Notes: generated from the sequence alone by a model not told the origin. A stretch of DNA of 9,873 bases from Hyphomicrobiales bacterium (GCA_021775385.1 JAJFHW010000113.1:1-9873); one strand, 5' to 3'. Counted from the first letter of the stretch, positions 1 to 8,711 are shown. A program made the numbers and translations.

Positions 1-792
1 ACCTAGGAATAGAATAGTTGTCAAAGCGCACATCAATGTAATTGCTACATATTCACCAAGCATGAAGAGCATGTAAGGCGTTGATGAATACTCAACCATA
101 AAACCAGCTACCAATTCAGACTCAGCCTCGGGCAGATCAAATGGTGGTCTATTGGTTTCAGCTAATGCGGAAATAAAGAAGACAATGAACATTGGGAATA
201 GTGGCAACCAGTGCCAGTTTAGAAGTCCATAATCTCCTTTTTGAGCCATTACGATATCTGTAAGGTTCAAAGATCCGACTAGTAATAATACTGTAACGAT
301 TACGAACCCAATAGAGACCTCATAAGAAATCATTTGAGCTGCTGAACGAAGAGCACCGAGGAACGGGTATTTAGAGTTTGAAGCCCAACCGCCCATGATG
401 ATGCCATAGACCTCGAGGGATGATATAGCAAGGATGTAAAGGATCCCGACATTGATGTCTGCTACTGCCCAGCCTTTATCAATCGGAACAACGGCCCATG
501 CAGCAAGTGCTAGAACTGTTGTAACAATTGGTGCCAGTAGAAAGACAAATTTGTCTGATTTTGAGGGAATAATCGGCTCTTTTAGAACGAATTTTAGCAT
601 ATCAGCAAAAGATTGCAGTAATCCAAAAGCACCAACTACGTTTGGTCCTTTGCGCAATTGTACTGCTGCCCAGATTTTTCGGTCTGCGTAAAGAATGTAG
701 GCGATTAAAATTAGTAGACCCACCATGAGTGCAAGACTATGCAATGCAATCCAAAAGAAGGGCCAGCCGTAAGTTGTCATGAACTCAGTCAT
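1..792 (-). CDS. nuoH: NADH-quinone oxidoreductase subunit H (partial, C-terminus beyond window)
   Basis: Membrane subunit H (ND1 homologue) of complex I, which helps form the ubiquinone channel where the peripheral arm meets the membrane arm. Translating back from the left edge gives 264 uninterrupted residues with no stop; homologues are roughly 330-350 residues, so the last quarter is missing. Visible features: an N-terminal hydrophobic helix (about 10-34), the [19 protein letters not shown] segment (36-54), [18 protein letters not shown] (126-143), and the family signature [19 protein letters not shown] (212-230), whose acidic residues line the quinone cavity. The start is the ATG at 790-792, which overlaps the end of nuoG by 8 bases; an alternative ATG lies at 778-780. 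The first aligns better with remembered rhizobial NuoH N-termini (MxxFxxTYxWP pattern). No strong Shine-Dalgarno is present, so translation is probably coupled to nuoG. Identity is certain; the exact start is likely. Confidence 0.97.
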   Translation of the reverse strand, partial: MTEFMTTYGWPFFWIALHSLALMVGLLILIAYILYADRKIWAAVQLRKGPNVVGAFGLLQSFADMLKFVLKEPIIPSKSDKFVFLLAPIVTTVLALAAWAVVPIDKGWAVADINVGILYILAISSLEVYGIIMGGWASNSKYPFLGALRSAAQMISYEVSIGFVIVTVLLLVGSLNLTDIVMAQKGDYGLLNWHWLPLFPMFIVFFISALAETNRPPFDLPEAESELVAGFMVEYSSTPYMLFMLGEYVAITLMCALTTILFLG

Positions 793-2890
793 GGGTGCCT
801 GTCGCCTTTTCTGCTGATTGTTGTTTAATAGCGCTCATTTCAGTCATTACTTTTGACGCGCGCGCGATAGGGTTTGTGTCATAGAAATCTTCAACACAAA
901 CAGAAAGAGCTTGTTCAGATAAATCACCGATGTCTTTTGCTGCGAGTTTGATCACATCCTGGCTATCTGCTTTTTCAAGACTATTTACAGCTGCCAATTT
1001 AGGATTGGAATTGTACATCTGTGTGCGTAGCTCGTTTAAATTGTTAAACCCAAATGGTTTGCCAATGGCACCAGAAAGCGCTCTTAAAATCGCCCAATCA
1101 TCTTTTGCATCATTGGGCGGGAAGATCGCTCTGTTTGTGTGCTGTACACGGCCTTCTAAATTCATGTAGGTGCCGTTCTTTTCCGTATAGGCAGACCCAG
1201 GTAAAATCACATCGGCGCATGAGGCTCCAGCGTCACCATGGCTACCTTGGTAAACCACGAATGCATCGCCTAAGTTTGATGTGTCAATTTCATCTGCACC
1301 TAATAGGTAAAGAAAATCTATTTGATTGTTTTTGGCTTGCGCGACGATTTCACTTGTTCCTAAGCTACCCTCTTCCGGAACGAAACCAAGTTCAAGGCCT
1401 GCTACTCTGCTGGCTGCAGTGTGGAGAATGTTGAACCCATTCCAACCTGGTTTAATGGCATCATAACCTTCAGCTAATTTGGCTGCAGCAATGAGGTTCG
1501 TTAGCCCATCTTCGCCTTTTAACGCGGTTGCACCGATGATGATCATTGGGTTCTCTGCATTGCGCAGAATTTCGGCAAAACCACCAGCTCCATGATCCAG
1601 TTTAGACAGATCCGCAGGTGAATTACCAATATGATGCGTTTCGAAAGTGAGATCTTCGTTAGCGCCGATCACACCGACATCTACCAAGCCATTTGCCCAA
1701 CGGCCACGGATACGCGCATTGAGAACTGGTGTCTCAAGCCGAGTATTTGCACCAATCAATAAGATTGCATCGGCTTTATCGATACCTTCGATAGTGCTGT
1801 TAAAGAGCGTTGAAGCTTCACCAAAAGTTTTATTCAAAATTGTTCCATCTTGGCGACAATCTATATTTTTCCACTCAAGGCGTTCGGCTAATAGTATTAA
1901 TGAGAAAATAACTTCAGCTGTGGCTAAGTCACCAACTATCATCCCAGCTTTACGCGGCACTGTTGATGACATGTTGCTTGCAACGAGCTCTAAAGCTTCA
2001 TCCCAGCTGGCTTCGCGAAGCTGGCCTTCTTCTCTGATATATGGGCGGTCTAACCTTTGGCTACGCAGACCATCCCACACGAAGCGGGACTTGTCAGAAA
2101 TCCATTCTTCGTTCACAGCATCATTGTTGCGCGGCATAATGCGCATCACTTCACCAGAACGACTATCAATACGAATGTTCGAGCCAATAGCATCCATGAC
2201 GTCGATGCTTTCTGTCTTAGTTAATTCCCAAGGACGGGCTGTAAAAGCAAACGGTTTTGAGGTTAGTGCACCAACGGGGCAAAGATCAATTACATTGCCT
2301 GAGAGCTCTGAAGTGATGCCTTTTTCAAGATAAGTTGTGATTTCAGCATCTTCACCGCGACCGATTAGGCCAAGTTCTTCAACGCCTGCGATTTCGGTCA
2401 TGAAGCGAACGCAACGCGTACAGTGAATACAACGGGTCATTTGAGTTTTGATCAAGGGACCTATGTTTTTATCTTCAACAGCACGTTTATTTTCATCATA
2501 GCGACTTGAATTGTCACCGTAAGCCATGGCCTGATCTTGCAAATCACATTCGCCACCCTGATCACAAATCGGGCAATCAAGTGGGTGGTTAATGAGTAGA
2601 AATTCCATCACACCTTCACGTGCTTTTTTTACAGGCGGTGTGATGGTGCAAATTTCTGGTGGCTGGCCTTCTGGGCCTGGGCGCAGATCATTTACATTCA
2701 TTGCGCAAGACGCAATTGGTTTTGGCATGCCTTTGACTTCAACAAGACACATGCGGCAGTTGCCTGCAATTGACAATCTTTCATGGTAACAGAAGCGCGG
2801 AATTTCGAAGCCCGCTTGCTCACATGCCTGAAGAACGGTGCTACCGTTTTCAACATCGATTTCTGTTCCGTTGATATTGAGCTTTGGCAT
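785..2890 (-). CDS. nuoG: NADH-quinone oxidoreductase subunit G
   Basis: Large iron-sulphur subunit of the peripheral arm (75-kDa subunit homologue), 701 residues, which passes electrons from NuoF/NuoE toward NuoI and NuoB. The N-terminal 2Fe-2S ferredoxin domain carries C34, C45, C48 and C62 (cluster N1b). H102, C106, C109 and C115 form the His/Cys3 site of N5, and C154, C157, C160 and C204 form N4. From about residue 220 it is a molybdopterin-oxidoreductase-like domain that in this family carries no cofactor. The extra four-cysteine N7 motif of E. coli NuoG is absent after residue 204, as in mitochondria and other alphaproteobacteria. Length matches the roughly 690-residue norm for this group. 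ATG at 2890 follows an AAGG element 7 nt upstream; the second residues ([10 protein letters not shown]) fit the family N-terminus. It is separated from nuoF by 104 bp and overlaps nuoH by 8 bases. Confidence 0.98.
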   Translation of the reverse strand: MPKLNINGTEIDVENGSTVLQACEQAGFEIPRFCYHERLSIAGNCRMCLVEVKGMPKPIASCAMNVNDLRPGPEGQPPEICTITPPVKKAREGVMEFLLINHPLDCPICDQGGECDLQDQAMAYGDNSSRYDENKRAVEDKNIGPLIKTQMTRCIHCTRCVRFMTEIAGVEELGLIGRGEDAEITTYLEKGITSELSGNVIDLCPVGALTSKPFAFTARPWELTKTESIDVMDAIGSNIRIDSRSGEVMRIMPRNNDAVNEEWISDKSRFVWDGLRSQRLDRPYIREEGQLREASWDEALELVASNMSSTVPRKAGMIVGDLATAEVIFSLILLAERLEWKNIDCRQDGTILNKTFGEASTLFNSTIEGIDKADAILLIGANTRLETPVLNARIRGRWANGLVDVGVIGANEDLTFETHHIGNSPADLSKLDHGAGGFAEILRNAENPMIIIGATALKGEDGLTNLIAAAKLAEGYDAIKPGWNGFNILHTAASRVAGLELGFVPEEGSLGTSEIVAQAKNNQIDFLYLLGADEIDTSNLGDAFVVYQGSHGDAGASCADVILPGSAYTEKNGTYMNLEGRVQHTNRAIFPPNDAKDDWAILRALSGAIGKPFGFNNLNELRTQMYNSNPKLAAVNSLEKADSQDVIKLAAKDIGDLSEQALSVCVEDFYDTNPIARASKVMTEMSAIKQQSAEKATGTHD

Positions 2891-2925
2891 ATTGTTGCCT
2901 TTTCTCCATCTAATCCAAAACCATA

Positions 2926-2969
2926 CATTTCTCTCTCGTTTTAATTAAAAAACCGCGTTTAGAGAAATG
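2926..2969 (-). repeat. Inverted repeat in the nuoF-nuoG spacer
   Basis: Perfect 9-bp arms CATTTCTCT (2926-2934) and AGAGAAATG (2961-2969) surround a 26-nt loop. The loop itself contains the 12-bp palindrome TTTTAATTAAAA (2939-2950). The structure fills the middle of the 104-bp gap between the nuoF stop and the nuoG start. It is not followed by a U-run, so it does not look like an intrinsic terminator; a processing or stabilising hairpin in the polycistronic mRNA, or chance in AT-rich DNA, are the alternatives. Confidence 0.5.
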
Positions 2970-2994
2970 CGCTAAATATTTAATTCAGTGCTTA

Positions 2995-4305
2995 CTATTC
3001 AGCAGCAACTGGTTCACCAACGGCCCCATCTGGGTCCGGGTTGGCTGCGTATTGATCTATTCTATCTTCAATCACATGACGGAAATGACGGATCAAACCT
3101 TGAACAGGCCAAGCTGCCGCATCACCAAGGGCACAAATTGTGTGTCCTTCTACTTGTTTTGAAACTTCGAATAACATGTCGATTTCGCGTTTTGTTGCTT
3201 GGCCTTTGACCATGCGTTCAAGAACGCGCCACATCCAGCCTGTGCCCTCACGGCACGGTGTGCATTGGCCGCAACTCTCGTGCTTATAAAAGTAAGCAAG
3301 GCGCGCAATGGCTGCGATCATGTCTGTAGATTTATCCATCACGATGACAGCAGCGGTGCCTAAACCTGATTGCAATCCACTTAAGCAATCAAAGTCCATG
3401 GTCGCGTCCATCATTTGTTCCGCTGGGACACAAGGTACTGATGATCCGCCTGGGATTACAGCTAGTAAATTGTCCCAACCACCTCTGACACCACCGCAAT
3501 GTTTCTCGATCATTTCTTTGAATGGGATGCCCATTTCTTCTTCGAATGTGCTTGGTGTGTTGATATGGCCAGATACACAGAAAAGTTTTGTGCCTGTGTT
3601 GTTTGGCTTGCCCAAACCTGCGAACCATCCACCGCCACGGCGTAGAATGGTTGGTGTGACAGCAATTGATTCAACATTATTCACTGTCGTTGGCGCGCCA
3701 TAAAGACCAACATTCGCTGGGAATGGAGGTTTCAGGCGTGGTTGGCCTTTTTTACCTTCAATTGATTCAATAAGGGCTGTTTCTTCACCGCAAATATAAG
3801 CACCAGCTCCATGATGAATGTAACAATCAAAGTCCCAGCCATGAACATTGTTTTTACCTATTAATTTTGCTTCATAAGCTTCATCAATAGCACGTTGCAG
3901 TGCTTCCCTCTCGCGGATGAATTCGCCGCGCACATAGATGTAGCATGTGTGTGCTGCCATAGCGAAAGATGCAAGGAGTGCACCTTCGACCAAATGGTGA
4001 GGATCATTGCGCAAGATGTCACGGTCTTTACAAGTGCCCGGCTCAGATTCGTCAGCATTAATGACTAAATAGTGAGGACGGCCATCAGATTCTTTAGGCA
4101 TAAACGACCATTTTAAACCTGTTGGAAAGCCAGCTCCACCACGACCCCGTAGACCTGATGATTTGACTTCATCAATAATCCAATCACGGCCTTTATCTAT
4201 GAAATATTTTGTACTGTCCCATGAGCCGCGTTTGCGAGCGCCTTCAAGGCCAACATCTTTCATACCGTAAAGATTTGTAAAAATACGATCTTTATCCTGG
4301 AGCAT
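2995..4305 (-). CDS. nuoF: NADH-quinone oxidoreductase subunit F (NADH/FMN-binding)
   Basis: Catalytic NADH dehydrogenase subunit (51-kDa homologue), 436 residues, which binds NADH and FMN and the 4Fe-4S cluster N3, and starts electron transfer in complex I. The glycine-rich NADH/FMN motif [16 protein letters not shown] is at 51-66 and the FMN-contacting [14 protein letters not shown] at 82-95. The N3 ligands are in ESCGQCTPC (C345, C348, C351) plus C391 in the [12 protein letters not shown] segment. The SLBB-like and helical domains lie between and after these. The length is typical of alphaproteobacteria. The ATG at 4305 overlaps the TAA of nuoE by one base (TAATG), behind a GGGAG Shine-Dalgarno sequence about 8 nt upstream, so the two genes are translationally coupled, which suits equimolar assembly of the NuoE-NuoF pair. 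The stop is TAG. Nothing is missing or truncated. Confidence 0.99.
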   Translation of the reverse strand: MLQDKDRIFTNLYGMKDVGLEGARKRGSWDSTKYFIDKGRDWIIDEVKSSGLRGRGGAGFPTGLKWSFMPKESDGRPHYLVINADESEPGTCKDRDILRNDPHHLVEGALLASFAMAAHTCYIYVRGEFIREREALQRAIDEAYEAKLIGKNNVHGWDFDCYIHHGAGAYICGEETALIESIEGKKGQPRLKPPFPANVGLYGAPTTVNNVESIAVTPTILRRGGGWFAGLGKPNNTGTKLFCVSGHINTPSTFEEEMGIPFKEMIEKHCGGVRGGWDNLLAVIPGGSSVPCVPAEQMMDATMDFDCLSGLQSGLGTAAVIVMDKSTDMIAAIARLAYFYKHESCGQCTPCREGTGWMWRVLERMVKGQATKREIDMLFEVSKQVEGHTICALGDAAAWPVQGLIRHFRHVIEDRIDQYAANPDPDGAVGEPVAAE

Positions 4306-5480
4306 TATTTGTCTCCCTTTGGAGCATCATCATAATTTGCCCGTTTAGAAAATTCTGTCTCGATGCCACTGGCTAGCGTTTTTGCCTGCTCTAACCAGTT
4401 CTCACGATCGATACGACCTTTAAAGGATAGGCTATTATCTACCCAAGCGATGTTTTTTGGTGTCCAATTAGAGATCTGGTCAAAATGGTAAAAACCAAGT
4501 GCATTTAACGTTGCCTCGAGCTTTGGACCAACGCCTTTAATCATTTTCAGATCATCGCCTTTGCCATCTCTTGGACCATCCAAATATTCTGGTCGATCTT
4601 CATCAGACACTGTATCGGTTGCTGCTTTACCACCTGATGACTTTTCTGAAAGTGCGGAAGCTGCGGCGCTCTTCAGGTCTTCTGTCGTCTTATCTGCCGA
4701 TGAGCTGTCTTTAGGTGATGCTTCATTTTCTTTTGAAGAAACTTCTGTTGCATCTGATTTTTTTTCGGTAGTCGTATCACTCACGGCTGTCAGGATTTCT
4801 CCTGAGGCCTCTTTTTCGGATGCAGTTTCTTCTGCCACATCAGATGCGCCTATTGATAAGTTCAACGGCACATACTCTGGCACTTCAGTTAATGTTGTTA
4901 GGCCGCTTTCTGGGCAAGACAAGGTGCGCTCAATTTGCGGGCCTGGTTTTGGTTGTTCACCGCGCGCAAATGCGTCGAGTAATTCTTCAAGCGCCTTTTC
5001 ATCTAAATCTTCATAGGTATCTTTGAAAATCTGGATCATTGGTGCGTTTACACACGCGCCTAAACACTCAACTTCTTCCCAAGAAAAATCTCCATCTTCA
5101 GATAAAGTGTGCGGTGTCTTCGAAATGCGTTTTTTGCAAATTTCGATCAGCTCTTTTGAGCCGCGTAACATACAAGGAGTTGTACCACAAACCTGAATGT
5201 GAGCTTTTTTGCCGACAGGTGAGAGTTGGAACATTGTATAGAAAGTCGCAACTTCATACACACGGATGTATGCCATACCTAAAAGGTCTGCAACTTTGCG
5301 CATGGCAGGCTCTGAAGTCCAGCCATCATTTTGCTCTTGAGCTCGCCACAATAGTGGGATCACGGCTGAGCGTTCTTTACCAACCGGATATTTCTTAATA
5401 AGTTCTTCCGCCCAAATCATATTTTCAGCGTTAAACTCGAACTTTTCTGGTTGTTCTTGTGCAATACGTCTTACACTCAT
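4305..5480 (-). CDS. nuoE: NADH-quinone oxidoreductase subunit E with C-terminal linker and HhH-like module
   Basis: 24-kDa subunit homologue holding the 2Fe-2S cluster N1a next to the FMN in NuoF. The thioredoxin-like core occupies about residues 1-180, with the four ligands C98, C103, C139 and C143 in the expected C-x4-C...C-x3-C arrangement. At 391 residues it is more than twice the E. coli length (about 166). Residues about 205-300 are a low-complexity linker rich in Ser, Thr, Glu, Lys, Asp and Ala, probably disordered. Residues about 308-372 form a compact module beginning [20 protein letters not shown], whose GVGP turn flanked by helices resembles a helix-hairpin-helix fold. Similar extensions are known to me in rhizobial NuoE proteins, so this is a lineage trait rather than a unique fusion; its role is unknown. 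ATG at 5480 overlaps the nuoD stop (ATGA, 4 bases) and has a strong GGGGAGG Shine-Dalgarno sequence at 5488-5494. Confidence 0.98.
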   Translation of the reverse strand: MSVRRIAQEQPEKFEFNAENMIWAEELIKKYPVGKERSAVIPLLWRAQEQNDGWTSEPAMRKVADLLGMAYIRVYEVATFYTMFQLSPVGKKAHIQVCGTTPCMLRGSKELIEICKKRISKTPHTLSEDGDFSWEEVECLGACVNAPMIQIFKDTYEDLDEKALEELLDAFARGEQPKPGPQIERTLSCPESGLTTLTEVPEYVPLNLSIGASDVAEETASEKEASGEILTAVSDTTTEKKSDATEVSSKENEASPKDSSSADKTTEDLKSAAASALSEKSSGGKAATDTVSDEDRPEYLDGPRDGKGDDLKMIKGVGPKLEATLNALGFYHFDQISNWTPKNIAWVDNSLSFKGRIDRENWLEQAKTLASGIETEFSKRANYDDAPKGDK

Positions 5481-6661
5481 CGATCAACCTCCCCAAACAC
5501 GATATCCAATGAACCAATGATTGCTGATACGTCTGCTAGCATGTGTCCTCTGTTTAAGAAATCCATTGCTGAAAGGTGAGCAAACCCGGGGGCTCTAATT
5601 TTGCATCGATAGGGTTTGTTAGAACCATCTGCAATAAGGAAAACGCCGAATTCACCTTTTGGTGCTTCAACAGCTGCGTAAACTTCACCAGCTGGAACTT
5701 TTACACCTTCAGTGTAGAGTTTAAAGTGATGGATTAATGCTTCCATCGATTCTTTCATTTCATTACGGCGTGGCGGTGCGATTTTATTATCTTTAATGAT
5801 CACGGGTCCGTCTGTTGTGCCCAATAGTTCACAACATTGCTTCATGAGTGACGTTGACTGGCGCATTTCTTCCATACGGAGGAGATAGCGATCATAACAA
5901 TCGCCATTTTTACCAATCGGTATATCAAATTTCAATTCATCGTAAATCTCATATGGTTGTGATTTACGCAAATCCCATGCAGCACCTGAGCCGCGTACCA
6001 TGACCCCAGAGAAACCCCATGCCAGTGCATCTTCTAAACTGACAACGCCGATATCAACGTTACGTTGTTTGAAAATACGGTTGTTAGTAAGAAGTGTTTC
6101 AATGTCATCGCATACCTTTAAGAATGGATCACAAAAATCATAAATGTCTTGAATAAGGTCTTCAGGTAAATCCTGATGCACTCCACCAACTCTAAAATAA
6201 GCTGCGTGCATCCTCGAACCTGAGGCGCGCTCATAAAAGATCATCAGTTTTTCACGTTCTTCAAAGCCCCAAAGAGGCGGCGTTAGAGCGCCTACGTCCA
6301 TGGCTTGTGTCGTGACATTCAATAAATGAGAAAGTAAACGGCCGATCTCAGAGTAAAGAACACGAATGATCTGACCGCGGCGCGGCACATCAATCTTTAA
6401 TAGCTTTTCTGCTGCCATACAGAAGGCATGTTCCTGGTTCATCGGTGCGACATAATCCAAGCGATCAAAGTAAGGTATAGCTTGGGCATAAGTCTTAGAT
6501 TCAATTAATTTTTCGGTACCACGATGCAGCAATCCGATATGAGGATCAACTCGCTCAACAACTTCTCCGTCGAGTTCAAGAACAAGACGTAACACACCGT
6601 GTGCTGCAGGGTGTTGAGGACCAAAATTGATGCTGAAATTTCTTAAACTTTTTTCTGACAT
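5477..6661 (-). CDS. nuoD: NADH-quinone oxidoreductase subunit D
   Basis: 49-kDa subunit homologue, 394 residues, related to the large subunit of NiFe hydrogenases. With NuoB and NuoH it builds the quinone-reduction site next to cluster N2. The N-terminal GPQHPAAHG loop (14-22) supplies H21, and Y70 in DRLDYVAPM lies 49 residues later; these correspond by spacing to the quinone-headgroup residues His38 and Tyr87 of Thermus Nqo4. Conserved segments such as [11 protein letters not shown] (130-140), [16 protein letters not shown] (223-238) and the C-terminal [12 protein letters not shown] are intact. NuoC is a separate gene here, unlike the fused nuoCD of enterobacteria. Start ATG at 6661 lies 5 bp after the nuoC stop, with an AAGGA element 8 nt upstream inside the nuoC end. 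It ends overlapping nuoE by 4 bases. Confidence 0.99.
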   Translation of the reverse strand: MSEKSLRNFSINFGPQHPAAHGVLRLVLELDGEVVERVDPHIGLLHRGTEKLIESKTYAQAIPYFDRLDYVAPMNQEHAFCMAAEKLLKIDVPRRGQIIRVLYSEIGRLLSHLLNVTTQAMDVGALTPPLWGFEEREKLMIFYERASGSRMHAAYFRVGGVHQDLPEDLIQDIYDFCDPFLKVCDDIETLLTNNRIFKQRNVDIGVVSLEDALAWGFSGVMVRGSGAAWDLRKSQPYEIYDELKFDIPIGKNGDCYDRYLLRMEEMRQSTSLMKQCCELLGTTDGPVIIKDNKIAPPRRNEMKESMEALIHHFKLYTEGVKVPAGEVYAAVEAPKGEFGVFLIADGSNKPYRCKIRAPGFAHLSAMDFLNRGHMLADVSAIIGSLDIVFGEVDR

Positions 6662-6666
6662 CTAAC

Positions 6667-7278
6667 TTATCCTTCCCCCTCACTAGCTTTTTCATCACCA
6701 GGCAGGACGTAGTCGGTCCCTTCCCATGGGCTTTGAAAGTCAAAATCCCTAAATTCTTGGGCCAATTTCACAGGTTCATAAACAACACGTTTTTGCGTTT
6801 CATCATAACGAACTTCAACGTAGCCAGTTGTTGGAAAATCTTTACGTAACGGATAACCCTGAAAACCATAATCTGTTAGAAGACGGCGGAGATCTGGGTG
6901 TCCATCAAAGGCGATCCCGTACATATCATAAGCTTCACGTTCGAGCCATAGTGCGCCTGGATAGACTGAAACAGAGCTTGGGACTGGCGTGTCTTCATCG
7001 GTTTCTATTTTTACTCGGATGCGACTATTTTGCTTTAAACTCAGCAAATGATAGACGACTTCAAAACGATTTTCTCTATCTGGGTAATCAACACCGCACA
7101 GATCAATGATGCAGCTGAATTTACACTGAGGATCGTCTCTAAGGAATTTTAATACACTTAAGATTTCGTCGCGCTCGGCGATTAATGTGAGTTCGTCATG
7201 CTCAACGGTTGCAGTTTTGACACCGCTGGCCATTTTAGAGCAGATAAAATCTCCAATATCCTGCAATCCGCTTTGCAA
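6667..7278 (-). CDS. nuoC: NADH-quinone oxidoreductase subunit C (TTG start)
   Basis: 30-kDa subunit homologue of the connecting arm; it carries no cofactor and packs against NuoD. The family signature runs from [17 protein letters not shown] through [20 protein letters not shown] near the C-terminal third of the protein. I place the start at the TTG at 7276-7278, giving 203 residues: a strong AAGGAG Shine-Dalgarno sequence (7285-7290) lies 6 nt upstream, and the resulting N-terminus ([11 protein letters not shown] after the initiator) lines up with the usual rhizobial NuoC start. The frame stays open to another TTG at 7335, which would add 19 residues unlike the family and has only a poor ribosome site. 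No in-frame ATG occurs before 7233, which would remove conserved N-terminal sequence. It lies 123 bp after nuoB and 5 bp before nuoD. Identity is certain and the start is well supported. Confidence 0.95.
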   Translation of the reverse strand: MQSGLQDIGDFICSKMASGVKTATVEHDELTLIAERDEILSVLKFLRDDPQCKFSCIIDLCGVDYPDRENRFEVVYHLLSLKQNSRIRVKIETDEDTPVPSSVSVYPGALWLEREAYDMYGIAFDGHPDLRRLLTDYGFQGYPLRKDFPTTGYVEVRYDETQKRVVYEPVKLAQEFRDFDFQSPWEGTDYVLPGDEKASEGEG

Positions 7279-7284
7279 AACTGT

Positions 7285-7290
7285 CTCCTT
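7285..7290 (-). promoter_or_regulatory. Shine-Dalgarno sequence that fixes the nuoC TTG start
   Basis: On the minus strand AAGGAG sits 6 nt before the TTG at 7276-7278. It is the best ribosome-binding sequence in the nuoC 5' region and lies inside the longer open frame, which argues against the upstream TTG at 7335. Confidence 0.75.
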
Positions 7291-7350
7291 TAAAGATCTT
7301 AAGTTTTTTATCTCAGAATTACTTGAGATTTTCAAAACCTAACTCAAATC

Positions 7351-7404
7351 AAAGCACTCTTAAATGAGCACTCACCCTCAAGTGCTCACACGATTAAGTG
7401 CTTA
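7351..7404 (-). repeat. Nested hairpin in the nuoB-nuoC spacer
   Basis: Two inverted repeats are nested. The inner arms are TGAGCACT (7365-7372) and AGTGCTCA (7381-7388), 8 perfect bp with an 8-nt loop. The outer arms are AAGCACT (7352-7358) and AGTGCTT (7397-7403). Allowing a 2-nt bulge, the outer stem extends as AAGCAC/GTGCTT followed by TTAA (7360-7363) with TTAA (7394-7397), about 18 bp in total. The outer arm includes part of the nuoB TAA stop. No U-run follows in the direction of transcription, so this is probably not a terminator; a 3'-end-protecting or processing hairpin in the nuo mRNA is more likely. The four related AGCACT half-sites could also pair in alternative ways. Confidence 0.7.
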
Positions 7405-7995
7405 GCGCTCAATTGTACCTGTCCGTCGAATTTTCTTTTGTAATAAAAGAATACCGTAAACCAGTGCTTCTGCCGTTGGAGGGCACCCGGGGACATATAC
7501 ATCCACTGGTAACACCCGATCACAACCGCGAACCACTGAATATGAATAGTGATAATAGCCACCACCGTTTGCGCAACTTCCCATAGAAATTACGTAACGT
7601 GGCTCAGGCATTTGATCGTAAACTTTACGGATGGCTGGTGCCATCTTGTTTGTCAGAGTGCCGGCCACAATGATCACATCTGATTGACGAGGACTTGCTC
7701 TTGGAGCAAAGCCAAACCGTTCAACATCATAACGTGGCATTGAAGCTTGCATCATTTCAACAGCGCAACATGCAAGACCAAATGTCATCCACATCAATGA
7801 CCCTGTTCTTGCCCATTGGATCAGATCTTCATAGGCTGCAACAACAAATCCCTGATCTGTTAAATTGCCTGACAATTCATTGAAATAAGGATCATCAGCG
7901 CGCATGACTTGACCATTGGCATCTCTTAGACCTTGTTCCATTTCAGGAGACCAATTCATTTCAGTATTGAATGGAGGTTTTGTAATTAATCCCAT
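7402..7995 (-). CDS. nuoB: NADH-quinone oxidoreductase subunit B (cluster N2)
   Basis: 20-kDa (PSST) subunit homologue, 197 residues, which holds the terminal 4Fe-4S cluster N2 that reduces ubiquinone. The ligands are the adjacent pair C76-C77 in [10 protein letters not shown], with C141 in [10 protein letters not shown] and C171 in [10 protein letters not shown]. The stretch [20 protein letters not shown] (63-82) and the C-terminal [15 protein letters not shown] are nearly invariant in alphaproteobacteria. Residues 1-50 are variable, as usual. ATG at 7995 gives the MGL opening common in the group; the ribosome site before it is weak (TTAAGAA). It follows nuoA after an unusually roomy 146-bp spacer and is followed by a structured 123-bp spacer before nuoC, so its message may be processed or translated somewhat independently of its neighbours. 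Confidence 0.99.
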   Translation of the reverse strand: MGLITKPPFNTEMNWSPEMEQGLRDANGQVMRADDPYFNELSGNLTDQGFVVAAYEDLIQWARTGSLMWMTFGLACCAVEMMQASMPRYDVERFGFAPRASPRQSDVIIVAGTLTNKMAPAIRKVYDQMPEPRYVISMGSCANGGGYYHYSYSVVRGCDRVLPVDVYVPGCPPTAEALVYGILLLQKKIRRTGTIER

Positions 7996-8150
7996 TTCTT
8001 AAAATCCCACGCTGTCTTAATTCTAACGCTTTAAAAATTCTTCAAATATTAAATTCATTCGACTTAAGCTGATTTGATCTAAGTCACCTAATACTTTAAC
8101 CGAACTTGTATTCGCCTATTTATTTTTAATCCCACACACTTTTAATCCCA
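7986..8150 (-). repeat. Short direct repeats bounding the nuoA-nuoB spacer
   Basis: On the minus strand TGGGATTAAAA occurs twice, 16 bp apart (8140-8150 and 8124-8134). The first copy encodes the last residues (W-D-stop) of nuoA and the second lies just after the stop, as if the gene end had been locally duplicated. The shorter core TGGGATT recurs at 8003-8009 and at 7988-7994, where it spans the nuoB start codon region. Copies are exact but short, so chance similarity is possible for the two distal ones. Confidence 0.45.
8061..8085 (-). repeat. Small inverted repeat in the nuoA-nuoB spacer
   Basis: Arms GACTTA (8061-8066) and TAAGTC (8080-8085) are perfect 6-bp complements around a 13-nt loop. 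It lies mid-spacer between nuoA and nuoB. It is weak on its own, but the other two long nuo spacers also contain inverted repeats. Confidence 0.3.
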
Positions 8151-8507
8151 TTCAAGGGCACCTTTTTTCCAGGCATAGATCAAACCAATTGTAAGCTCGC
8201 CTAAGAAAATCATCATGGCCCAAAAGCCTACATCGCCGATTTCTTTAAAAGTGAGCGCCCAAGGAAACAGAAAAACAGCTTCAAGATCGAATATGATGAA
8301 CAACATTGCGACGAGATAAAACCGCACATCAAATTTCATTCTAGCATCGTCAAATGGTTCAAAACCACATTCGTAAGGAGAGAGCTTTTCTTTATCTGGT
8401 TGTTTGTAAGCGACTAAAAACGGGGCAGCCATTAATGCCAATGCAATAACAGCAGCTATTCCTATAAATATCGCGATTGGCAGATATTGCGCGGCTACTG
8501 TATCCAT
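8142..8507 (-). CDS. nuoA: NADH-quinone oxidoreductase subunit A
   Basis: Small membrane subunit (ND3 homologue) near the quinone channel of complex I. With the ATG at 8505-8507 it is 121 residues, the usual alphaproteobacterial length. Three membrane helices are visible at about 9-31, 62-84 and 94-112. The long loop between helices 1 and 2 contains the hallmark YECGF (45-49), whose cysteine corresponds to the active/deactive switch Cys39 of mammalian ND3. FDVRFYLV (59-66), IFDLE (72-76) and the C-terminal KKGALEWD are conserved. An in-frame ATG at 8529-8531 would add eight polar residues; I prefer 8507 because a GAGGG element sits 7 nt before it and the resulting N-terminus matches the family. 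It is the first nuo gene, so the operon promoter should lie to its right. Confidence 0.96.
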   Translation of the reverse strand: MDTVAAQYLPIAIFIGIAAVIALALMAAPFLVAYKQPDKEKLSPYECGFEPFDDARMKFDVRFYLVAMLFIIFDLEAVFLFPWALTFKEIGDVGFWAMMIFLGELTIGLIYAWKKGALEWD

Positions 8508-8540
8508 ATTTTTGCCCTCATTCTCATGCAATAACTTTAG

Positions 8541-8621
8541 ATTGTATTGCTTGTCATGTGTGTGGCTGTGGTCAAGGAAAGCTTAGACTAATTTATAGGT
8601 TATGCACCTTCAAATTTACAT
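8541..8621 (-). promoter_or_regulatory. Candidate nuoA promoter region (weak)
   Basis: Two partial sigma-70-type signals face nuoA. CTTGACC (TTGACC at 8570-8575) is a good -35 match, but its best -10 partner, TACAAT (8541-8546), is 23 bp away, too far for a normal promoter. Further upstream CTATAAAT (8591-8598) is a good alphaproteobacterial -10, but the sequence 17 bp before it (8616-8621) matches TTGACA poorly. One of them could be used, possibly with an activator; I cannot choose from sequence alone. Confidence 0.25.
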
Positions 8622-8711
8622 TGTCTTGCTCAATTATCTGATTTTGCACAATCTAGATTTTTAAAAACACTATATTTTAAAAAATCCGAAGGTTATTCAA
8701 AATCAAACTAC

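Noticed and set aside
1647..2333. Plus-strand 228-codon open frame
   Set aside because: It lies wholly antisense to nuoG, which has all its expected motifs across this stretch; the plus-strand translation resembles no family I know.
2698..2928. Minus-strand 76-codon frame upstream of and overlapping nuoG
   Set aside because: It runs out of frame through the N-terminal ferredoxin domain of nuoG and has no supporting features.
3308..3703. Plus-strand 131-codon open frame
   Set aside because: It is antisense to the well-conserved central and C-terminal part of nuoF and has no independent support.
4561..5016. Plus-strand 151-codon Ser-rich open frame
   Set aside because: It is the antisense of the low-complexity NuoE linker; the serine richness mirrors the repeated acidic and serine codons on the real strand.
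7351..7404. Reading the nuoB-nuoC hairpin as an intrinsic terminator
   Set aside because: No run of U follows the stem in the transcribed direction, and termination here would cut off essential complex I genes.
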